Below are positions 56,290 to 64,000 of a stretch of 64,000 nt of DNA, one piece after another (the stretch's first letter is position 1; every line of letters begins with the position of its first letter). Location: positions 39,467,691 through 39,531,690 of the forward strand of contig NC_063174.1 in NCBI RefSeq assembly GCF_023159225.1, written 5' to 3'. The DNA comes from Perognathus longimembris pacificus. Taxonomy: Eukaryota; Chordata; Mammalia; Rodentia; Heteromyidae. Both the position numbers and the translations under genes were made by a program. The notes beneath the pieces are model-generated. The model saw only the letters and a list, made by a program, of their open reading frames with translations. It was not told the DNA's origin and ran no database searches.

Positions 56290-56490
56290 CTCAACTTCAT
56301 CTGTAGTCCTAGCTACACAGGAGGCATAGATAGGAAGATCAAAGTCCACAGCTGGCTCTTTGCCAAACATGATATAAAGCCAAGAGAAGGCTGGGAGTGG
56401 AGGGGCAGTAGCTCAGGTGGTAGAGTGCGTACCTAGCAAGTATGAGGCCCTACGTTCAAACTCCAGTACCACCCATGAAAAAGGAGAGAG
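56290..56490 (+). mobile_element. B1-like/ID-like dimeric SINE
   Basis: The B1-like left half ('tgtagtcctagctacacagg') is followed by a tRNA-like right half. It has an A-box-like 'gtagctcaggtggtagagtg', 'cctagcaagtatgaggccct' and a B-box-like 'cgttcaaactcc', then an A/G-rich tail. It lacks the Geo-specific 'cagggacagtgc' segment. Confidence 0.78.
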
Positions 56491-56746
56491 AAAGAGAAAG
56501 TGTGAAAGAGATAGAGACAGAGAGAAAATGTCTTTAGTGTATCACCACCAGGCTCTTTGGAGCCTGTACATGGCCCTGTTGCCTCCAACACATTCCTGAT
56601 AATGCCCCTAGAGGCCTGAGTCACATTCTGAAATGTGTCTGTCCTAATGAAGGGCACAGGATCTTCCGCCTGCTTTTCTAACTGTAAAAGCTTAGTACTG
56701 CCACTTTCAGATGCTCAGTTCACAGCCATGGAAGTTGTAAGCAAGC

Positions 56747-56960
56747 TGGACAGTGGAGGCTCACACTTGTAATCCTCACTACACAGAAACTGAGATCCGA
56801 GGACTCTAGTTCAAAGCCAGCCCAAGCTCTTATTTCCAATTTTAACCAGCAAAAGGCCAGAAGTAGAAGTGTGGCTCAAGTGGTAGAGCACCAGCCTCAA
56901 GCGTAAATGTCAAGCAAGAGTACTTGAGTTCAAGTAAGGCCTTGAGTTCAAGCCCCAGTA

Positions 56961-56962
<2 letters not shown>
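56747..56962 (+). mobile_element. B1-like/Geo dimeric SINE
   Basis: The B1-like head ('ggctcacacttgtaatcctc') and Geo body ('gaagtgtggctcaagtggta', 'gagcaccagcctcaagcg') are clear. The Geo 3' part contains a short duplication: 'gagttcaagtaaggcctt' is followed by 'gagttcaagccccag'. A CA tract replaces the tail. Confidence 0.88.

Positions 56963-56994
<32 letters not shown>
56963..56994. repeat. (CA)n microsatellite in a SINE tail
   Basis: About 32 bases of CA, followed by 'aaaataaaataaaata', directly at the end of the SINE at 56747-56962. Confidence 0.95.
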
Positions 56995-56999
<5 letters not shown>

Positions 57000-57011
57000 A
57001 AAATAAAATAC

Positions 57012-57732
57012 AAAAGAGTAGTCAGCAGATCTGGATAGATTCAAAAGTTAGGGCTAGCAGTGTGTTGTGAGCCAGCCTGTGTGTCTGAAGGACATGTGGC
57101 ACGGAGCATGCTCTGTGAAGCATGCACATTTGGGATTAACAAATGTGTTGGTCATTGGCCAGCTCCAGCTGACACAGATGCTCACAGAGCCACTGTGACT
57201 CAGGCACAGACACCAGAACAGAAGGGGTCTCTAATGAAATGCCAGAGCTCAAGTGACAGTCACCAGGATGGAGAAAGAGGCAGCTGATTGCAAAGTCAAA
57301 GTGAACATGCTTCAAGGAAAGAAGAAAAAAAAAAAAAACTAAACTGAAAAGACCTTCATCTCCTTTCTCTGCTAAAGTTATATGCATTTTTTTACATGAT
57401 TGCGATCTGATTTTCCTATACTTGAAATTTTTCTACTTTTCCATGGAGGAAATAATAAATGAACTAAATAAATTGGTTCACTGGATCATTAGTCTGCACA
57501 AACATATAAATAGGGGTCCTTTGTTATTTCTTTCATGAGAACTGTCCATCAAAGTGGAGGTGGGCAGACTTGGGTTGTGCAAGAATAACCAGCGTCGATG
57601 GCCCTTTGGGCCATGCCTACTTCTGGCTTCTGATGTCAACTTTTCCTGTGGAGTTCCTAAAAACATCGGAAACTTCCTGGTCTGGCCCAATACCCTTCCC
57701 CAGCCTGCACCTCTTAGCATGGGGAAGTGACG
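57012..57732. other. Unassigned unique sequence
   Basis: A14-class run near 57325-57338. No repeat family or exon recognised. Confidence 0.4.
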
Positions 57733-57767
57733 AAATCTATGTGTTCCTGAATAGAGTCCCAGGGGCA

Positions 57768-58657
57768 CAACAGAGTCTCGACAAATGGGACAAAATAAAA
57801 CGTTTCTGCACAGCTAAAGACATAGCCACCAAACTAGAAAGACAGCCAACCATATGGGAAAGGATCTTTACCAGCACAGCAACAGACAAAGGCCTAATAT
57901 CCGTCATCTACAGAGAACTCAAAAAACTAACCCCCTCCAAGCCCAGTAACCAATTATTAAGTGGACAAAGGAGCTAAAGAGAGACTTCACAAGAGAAGAG
58001 ATAAAAATGGCAAAGAAGCATATGAGAAAATGTTCAACATCCCTGGCAGTAAAGGAAATGCAAATAAAAACTCTGAGATACCACCTCACTCCAGTTAGAA
58101 TGGCCTATACTCTGAACTCAGGCAACAACAAATGCTGGAAGGGGTGCGGGGAAAGAGGAACCCTTCTCCATTGTTGGTGGGAGTGCAAATTAGTACAACC
58201 ACTTTGTAGAACAGTATGGAGGTTTCTCAAAAAGCTCAAAATAGACCTACCCTATGACCCAGCCATACCACTCCTAGGCTTCTATCCTGAACAACCGGTC
58301 TCAGGATATCAAAAAGACATCTGCACTACCATGTTTATCACTGCACAATTCACAATAGCCAAAATATGGAAACAACCCAGATGCCCCTCTACAGATGAAT
58401 GGATCCAAAAAATGTGGTACCTATACACAATGGAATACTACGTGATGATTAGAAATGATGAAATATTGGTATTCGCAGGGAAATGCTCAGAACTTGAACA
58501 AATAATGTTGAGCGAGACAAGCCTAGAACACAGAAAACAAAGGGGCATGATCTCCTTGGGGGAGGGGAAGACAGTAGAGACCAGGTCTGTGAAACAAAAA
58601 ACTTCTTGTCAAATGGTATTTCCCACAGGTTTGGGTCAGCGACTTTGCGTTATGTAA
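57768..58657 (+). pseudogene. L1 ORF2 C-terminal remnant, frameshifted
   Basis: Two consecutive frames make up the C-terminal part of ORF2, after the reverse transcriptase. The first (to 57977) contains 'DKWDKIKRFCTAKDIATK'. The second (from before 58007) contains the '[16 protein letters not shown]', '[18 protein letters not shown]' and '[11 protein letters not shown]' motifs typical of mammalian L1. The frame changes around 57950-57960, after the SNQLL motif, so the copy is broken. Endonuclease and reverse transcriptase domains are missing through 5' truncation. Confidence 0.95.
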
Positions 58658-58659
58658 CT

Positions 58660-58871
58660 TTTTTTTTTTTTTTTTTTTTGCCAGTCCTGGGCCTTGGACT
58701 CAGGGCCTGAGCACTGTCCCTGGCTTCTTTTTGCTCAAGGCTAGCACTCTGCCACTTGAGTCACAGTGCCACTTCTGACCATTTTCTGTATATGTGGTGC
58801 TGGGGAATCGAACCCAGGGCTTCATGTATAAGAGGCAAGCGCTCTTGCCACTAGGCCATATCCCTAGCCCC
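58660..58871 (-). mobile_element. IDL-Geo dimeric SINE nested in L1
   Basis: A T21 tail, then 'ccttggactcagggcctgag', 'ctagcactctgccacttgag', and the ID head in reverse ('taggccatatccctagcccc'). A 14-base target-site duplication with one mismatch: 'tgcgttatgtaact' at 58646-58659 and 'tgcattatgtaact' at 58872-58885. It is younger than the host L1. Confidence 0.97.
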
Positions 58872-59317
58872 TGCATTATGTAACTAAAACCAAACAACTA
58901 CTAAACATAAAAAGGTCTAAAATAGACCTCTCAGTGGATCATAATAGCTCAAAAGTTATGTATGTATGATCAAATAAGACAAGGATAAGCAAACTCTATT
59001 GTTGACGGTATATTAAAGTTCTAGGTGAATTTCCTTTGGCGTATGGCACGTGGCTACTGTATATGTTTTTGGGACACTGTGTATTGTATATATGCCTACC
59101 TGATCTAGGGAAGGGAAAGAAAAACGAGGGTGTAAGATATCACAAGAAATATACAAACTGCCCTATTATGTAATTGTACCCCTTTTGCACAACACCTTGT
59201 CAACAAAATTTAATTAATAAATTTTTTTAAATAAAAAAAAATCTATGTCAACCCTTCTAGTGTCCTGGATGTGACCCCAGAGCCCTGTTTTTCTCATTCC
59301 TTACAGATACAATTTTT

Positions 59318-59548
59318 GTGTGTGCCAGTACTTAGTCTTGAACTCAGGGCCTGATGCTGTCTTTTAGTTTTTTCCACTCAAGGCTGGTGTTCTAACTTGA
59401 ACCACAGTTCCACTTCTGGCTTTTTGGTGGTTAATTGGAGATAGGAGTCCCATGGATTTTCCTGCCCAGTCTGGCTTCAAACCATGATCCTCAGATCTCG
59501 GCTTCCTGAGTGGCTAGGATTACAGGCGGGAGCCACAGACACCCAGCT
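59318..59548 (-). mobile_element. B1-like/Geo dimeric SINE
   Basis: The plus strand shows 'gtcttgaactcagggcctga', 'tttttggtggttaattggag', 'cagatctcggcttcctgagt' and 'ggctaggattacaggcggga'. A short 'tttttgtgtgtg' replaces the T tail. No clear duplication. Confidence 0.9.
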
Positions 59549-59599
59549 CCACAAACACAATCTTGTACTTATCACATCAGACAAGCCTCTCATAATGTA

Positions 59600-59700
59600 G
59601 CAAACACCCTCATTGTTAGCATGATAAGGAAAATGAAATCCAAAGAAATTAAACAACTCAGTCTCAAGGTCAACAGAGCATGTTGGTGACACTGAGGCAG
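59600..59700 (+). mobile_element. MIR SINE fragment
   Basis: 'gataaggaaaatgaaatcca' and 'aagaaattaaacaactcagt' parallel the MIR block 'gatgaggaaactgaggc ... gttaagtaacttgc'. Diverged. Confidence 0.45.
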
Positions 59701-60637
59701 TAGGTGGCTCTGACCCTCAGTTTTTTCTGTGACCTCTCTGCAGCTTCCAGTTTCAAAAAAAAAAAAAGGATATTTCTCCTCCCTCCCCTCTCCAGGCTAA
59801 TGAGTTCAGTGAATTGTGTCTGCCTTTTCAACAGTATTTCTCATTTAAAAGCAACCCCACTGTGCAGTGTGTAATGGCTTCCCTTTTCCTGCTGTTGAGG
59901 AGCATTTTACCTGTGTGTCAGTCCAGAGCTCTGAGCTCCGTGGAGAGGAGGTGGAGATTGTGGCCACCCACCCAGGCAGAAACAGCGAAGCTGGCCACAT
60001 GATTTCTTTGCTTCACTTGGCTGTCAGATAAGGGTCACCTGCTTGTAGATCTGGCACATGGAACTCAGGTCCCAATTCACTCCCTAATGACAGAGCTTCC
60101 TGTTGACGGATGGCAGAGAATTGATTTTGCTCTTCCCTAGGAACCAAAGATGGCCAAAGTTAGATAGAACAGAACAATCAAGGAAATATAAGCATTTACC
60201 TCCCATCTCTCCCACCCCAGCCCAGGAGCTGTGGCCCAACATGGGAAAACAGATCCAACCAACCCGAGTACAGGACAGACACAGAAATCAATCCTGAGTC
60301 CACTGAGAACCTGCCTGTCTGGATGGATTCTTCATATCTCCTCAGTGCCTGCAGGACTGTGCTGAGCCTCCGGCCCCAGTGTAGGGCAGTCATGCTTGTT
60401 CCCACAAAGCAGGTTGGCAGGTGCTGATGGGGAAGCATGCAGACCTCCCCTGTCTATAATGTAGGGATGTGAAATTTTCTCCTCCGCTGAGAATGAAGCC
60501 AGTTTACAGAAAGGAAGCTCTGAGAACTGTGCCTGGCCCCAAGTAAGTAAATCCTCACAATTATCACCCAACAGAACCACACTGAAAACCCAGGAGAGTC
60601 TGCCTACAAAAGGATTTGAATCCAATGAAGGAGAAGT
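59701..60637. other. Unassigned unique sequence
   Basis: A short poly-A lies at 59755-59767. Open frames at 59814-60703 have no domains. Confidence 0.4.
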
Positions 60638-60700
60638 GTGTTTGTGTGTGTCTGTCTGTCTGTCTGTGTATCTCTGTGTATCTGTGTGCCTATCTGTATA
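60638..60700. repeat. TG/TCTG-type imperfect microsatellite
   Basis: 'gtgtgtttgtgtgtgtctgt' followed by TCTG and TGTA units. Confidence 0.9.
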
Positions 60701-60767
60701 CATTTATATCTATAATCATAATTAGCTACTGAAGACATAGAAGGTTACGACTTGTCCTTTTATCTTC

Positions 60768-60972
60768 ACTTGGTAGTACTAGGTGTGAGCTCAGGCCCTT
60801 GCACTTGGGAGGCAGGTGTCCCACTGGTTTTAAGCCATGCTTCCAATCCTGCTTATTTTCAGTCATCTTATAAATAGGGTCTCACCAGGTTTGCACAGGC
60901 CAGCCTAGATCACAGTCATCCTATTTACACCTCCTATGTAGCCAGGAATAGGATACCCTACCACATCCAGCT
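60768..60972 (-). mobile_element. B1-like/ID-like dimeric SINE, old
   Basis: The left part on the plus strand is a reversed tRNA-like monomer ('gtgagctcaggcccttgcac', 'cactggttttaagccatgct'). The right part is a reversed B1-like half ('gggtctcaccaggtttgcac', 'ctcctatgtagccaggaata'). No Geo signature. Confidence 0.6.
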
Positions 60973-61034
60973 TATTGATTCAGATGTGATCTCTTTCATT
61001 CACTTTCCCCGGCCTCCCTGGGTTGACCTGGAAT

Positions 61035-61522
61035 TGTTATACAAGAGCTCAGTCAACAAGATATAGAGCCACAATTTGACAGGTCAAATTGGGAGTCTTT
61101 ATCAGAAAGCCAGCAACTTCAGGCAGACTAGCATTCCAAAGAACCTGCAGCCCCAAATGCAGTTATTACAAAGCTTATAAAGGCAAAAACCCTCACCAAG
61201 ACAGATGACACATGATATAGGGACTAGCAAAGCATGTTCAACTGAAGCAAGCTACCTAGGAGGAACAATCAAGGACAACCAAGGGCAAGTATTCTCTGGA
61301 GCAAAACTTTCCTGAAGCTAAACAACACATGGCATGCCTGCAATGCAAAGAATATTACCTCTATATTGTTTAACCACCCACCACACAGCTACATATCAAA
61401 GAAAGTTCTCTATCACCTGTAGAGTTCTTGGAACCAGGTGAAAGTTACCCATCATCTATTAAGGTGCCAAAATGGCAATGAGGACAAGATGGCTTCCACT
61501 TAGATCTACTATCCATATTTCA
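61035..61522 (-). mobile_element. 3' LTR of a minus-strand ERV1 provirus (copy C)
   Basis: 488 bases. Plus-strand edges are 'tgttatacaagagctc' and 'tactatccatatttca', giving TG...CA. Read in reverse, U3 starts 'tgaaatatggatagtag' after a purine-rich 'cagtagggaa' that fits a polypurine tract. 'aaagactcccaatttgacc' near R/U5 matches copies A and B. Env and pol remnants lie upstream in sense (higher coordinates), so this is the 3' LTR. Confidence 0.85.
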
Positions 61523-62616
61523 TTCCCTACTGTTTTATGTACATAGAATCAAACCATTGATTCTTCAGTGAAGAGGGCTATATAACCAAGAGAAGTAGAT
61601 TTAAGGGCCCCATGGCTGTGGATCTCAGAATTGTGAGCCAGGAGGGCCAACCAAACAATTGTTGGAACCAATTCTGGGAATTCTCCAGGCTTTGCTTCCT
61701 CGTCTCTGTGTTTTATCTCTCCATAAAAAGGCTCTCCTGTATTAAACCTGTTTCATTAGCATAAAAACAACATATTTCTCCTTAGGCTGCACATAGTCCC
61801 TGCAGTTGTAAAAACAGTAGGTCCAATCTCCTTCGAATTTGTGAAAAGACCTCTGCCAGAGGGTTAACTTGTCCAGTTAGCCCCTTGATTGATATTTTAA
61901 GATGATCTAAGTCTAAACTGACTTGGGATGTGAGTTGCCCAAATATGTATTTCACAGTTTACTAGGGCAGTGGTTCCCACATCAGTGGCTTTACTAGTCC
62001 TAATCCAATCAGGACAGGGACCAGAACTGGTGGTGCTCTTTCCATCTGGTGATTCTATCAGGAGGGGAAAATGAGGGTCCATACATATACCTGGGAAATA
62101 ACGAGCTCCAGGACACAGAGTATGGGATGGATATGACCGTTAAGTCTCTCAATGAAGGCACATTTAGTCTGGCTGTCCGTACAGGCCCACCAGGCATCCT
62201 TAGGGGGCCTTAGCCAATGGGGGTAGGATGAATTTATACTTACTATGTTATTGCCGAGGTCTTGGAATGAGAATAGTTGGAGAGTGAAGGAAAGAGATAG
62301 AATACAAATTCATTTTCCTTGCATATCTCCAAGAGTAAGCCTGGGCAATCTGAGGAGCCTCCAGCAGTTGAAGTTGGCTCAGTATGGCTAATACCCATAT
62401 AATAAGGAGGCTTTGATTTTAAACATAACCAGCAATCCTTTCCCGGTCAGGCTGGGTAAGGCTTGTAAAGCTGTATACCACTGAAAGAGTGTCACACAAA
62501 GATTTGCTCTAAGTGTTGACAGAAAGAGTGATGCAAAAGTCTGAGCTTCAGTGGATTTGAAGTGGCATATGCCTTCCATCGCAGGTCAGTAGATTTTAGC
62601 CATGTGTGATGGAACC
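61523..62616 (-). pseudogene. env (ERV1 remnant): Degenerate ERV1 env region
   Basis: This lies between the integrase remnant and the 3' LTR on the minus strand, which is the env position. Near 61965-61985 a short Gly/Thr/Ala-rich stretch resembles the fusion peptide of a gammaretroviral transmembrane subunit. A heptad-like region follows towards 61810. The reading is broken by stops and frame changes, with open pieces of about 60 codons only. At about 1.1 kb it is much shorter than a typical env, so the surface-subunit part has probably lost sequence. No function expected. Confidence 0.6.
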
Positions 62617-62800
62617 AGGCAAGAATCCATCTACTTTAACTATGGTGGGAGTGGTCAGGATGATGTAGGGTCCCTTCCAAGTGGGAATGAGGCCATCTTT
62701 AGTGAAGTTCTTAACCAAGATGGAATCTCCTGGTTGGGCATTGCCTGTGTCTCCTGGACCTGTTTTAATGCCTCCTGCTGAGTTGCCTCTGAGATCTACA
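62617..62800 (-). pseudogene. pol (ERV1 remnant): ERV1 pol remnant: integrase C-terminal domain
   Basis: The minus-strand translation shows the integrase C-terminal signature of gammaretroviruses: 'WKGPY' encoded at 62665-62679, followed by a Thr-Pro-Thr and Val-Lys-Val type strand. Upstream is a Gly-Asp-Ser strand where the small beta-barrel begins. It is short and not part of a long open frame. Confidence 0.75.
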
Positions 62801-63207
62801 GAAACTTAAGTATGAAAGCATTATTAAGTTAAGCTAAAGTAAGGGCCTGAGTTCAGTCTCCCAATGCTCTCCTGGTTGCTTCCTCTGAGTATACTGGGTT
62901 GGATGTCAGGCTATGGGGGAAAATAGTCAATAAAATATTTAGGGCCCCACTGGTTTTAAGGCAGCTTCTCAGGCAGTGGCAGCAGCTGCATGATTTCCTT
63001 TTACTATTCTCGATGTCCAGAACAATGTACTAGGATGACAACTTTCGGTAACTAAATTTCCTCCAGTAACATTAGAATTTCCTGGGCAGACATAGAAGGC
63101 TTGGGTTCATAACCATCCCTTATAAGTGCAATCTCGACACCCAAAGTGGGCTGTACTTGTTATGTGTTTTCCTGTGCCTTTTTTTTTAATCCATCCTGCT
63201 TCTTTTT

Positions 63208-63244
<37 letters not shown>

Positions 63245-64000
63245 TTGGTCCCTCAATCTTAAGGGGATTTGATGAGCAAAGATCCATCTTCTGTAAGGGC
63301 TTCAAGCTGAGTTAGGGTATTGGCCCTGCCAAGCCAGAGACCTGAATTCTTGTAGTGCTTACCAAGGAGTGACATGGAAAATTCAGTTGTTGGACTGCCA
63401 GGATCAGATTTCACTAGGAGCATTTTTTTTAACTCTAAAGCGAGAAGGAAGCCATAGGATAATTTGTGGAGGATAGCAAGCCACAGAAACATTACAAAGA
63501 ACAACAAATATCTCCCCACATATTAGTACCAAAAAAGAAAATAGCCATTTTTAACCAAGTGGCTCCAGAGAGCCATAGGTAAGGAGCTCATGAAAGCCAA
63601 GAGCAGAGTTATATACAGCATTTAACTTTTTATAACTATGCAGGTTTCTTCTTGGACTGCAATAAGGATGTGTAAAGCTGTCTTATTTTGAAGGACAGCT
63701 TGTCCCACCATTTTTACCTCTGTATTTACCAAGGAGATCCCTTTGGCAGTATCCTTCAGGCCAGCAAATGGAATGGACACCGAAGGCAGGTGATTATACT
63801 CATGGTAAAACGGCGGACTTAATTCACTTACATCGTAATGCTGGCAGACTTGCAGGCTTTGTTAAAGTTGGGACCCATCAAAAAATGAGTTACAGTTGTA
63901 GAGGTACTGAGAATAAGTGCACAGGGTCCCTTCCATCTAGAAAAAAAGTTGATCTGAAGGAGTAAAAAAGCCATTTTTGTACAGCAGGCCAGTGCAGCAT
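62801..64000 (-). mobile_element. ERV1 internal region, continuing past the window
   Basis: By position this should be upstream pol of the same provirus. I could not recognise integrase core or RNase H motifs. The longest minus-strand frame (86 codons, 63259-63519) has no clear retroviral motif. A second plus-strand 'agggtcccttcca' occurs at 63923-63935, as at 62668-62680, hinting at rearrangement or a second element. Confidence 0.4.
63209..63242. repeat. A34 homopolymer
   Basis: 34 consecutive A on the plus strand, preceded by 'tgcttctttttc'. No SINE or processed transcript is recognisable immediately to its left. Confidence 0.97.

Larger units (their letters stand above)
57743..59238 (+). 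mobile_element. 5'-truncated L1 insertion carrying a nested SINE
   Basis: It contains the end of ORF2, then the 3' UTR and an A-rich 3' end ('ataaaaaaaa'). The target-site duplication 'aaatctatgt' lies at 57733-57742 and 59239-59248. The 3' UTR is interrupted by the IDL-Geo SINE at 58660-58871. It is the same subfamily as the L1 at 54518-55422. Confidence 0.95.

Overview
The window is nuclear DNA from a rodent, most likely a member of Geomyoidea (kangaroo rats, pocket mice, pocket gophers). The diagnostic feature is a dimeric SINE. Its head is ID/tRNA-Ala-like and carries Pol III A and B boxes. Its right monomer ends near 'caaggcccaggactggc' plus an A-rich tail, and it matches what I know as IDL-Geo, a SINE described as restricted to that superfamily. 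The same right monomer is also found many times behind a B1-like (7SL-derived) head. Rodent MaLR LTRs, older MLT1 and MLT2 LTRs, MIR, L2 and several ages of L1 complete the picture. The species call is an inference from repeat content.

I could not support any host protein-coding gene, exon, tRNA, rRNA or other functional RNA gene. The open reading frames are short. They are either translations of repeats (L1, SINE, CA/GT tracts, pyrimidine tracts) or have no recognisable domain. The window therefore reads as intergenic sequence or the inside of a large intron.

Layout. 1-7 kb: an L1 3' end, an MLT1 LTR, a candidate ERV LTR, a MaLR LTR split by a SINE, and a SINE whose tail became a CA microsatellite. 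7-18.5 kb: MaLR LTRs, MIR, a series of SINEs and an old minus-strand L1. 18.5-26.5 kb: mostly unique sequence with a long TC tract. 26.5-33.2 kb: a dense mosaic of minus-strand L1, two ERV1 LTRs in the same orientation, a pyrimidine tract and L2. 33.2-45 kb: mainly unique sequence with candidate conserved blocks, an MLT2-type LTR and a MaLR LTR split by two SINEs. 45-54 kb: minus-strand L1, MaLR LTRs and compound microsatellites. 54.5-59.3 kb: two 5'-truncated young L1 copies with target-site duplications, one carrying a nested SINE. 61-64 kb: the 3' end of a degenerate minus-strand ERV1 provirus (pol, env, 3' LTR) running off the right edge.

I did not find a previously undescribed functional system. 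The most interesting signals concern retroelements: the Geo monomer behaves as an exchangeable module and itself looks tRNA-like, Geo tails repeatedly seed microsatellites, and several nested insertions with visible target-site duplications give a relative chronology.
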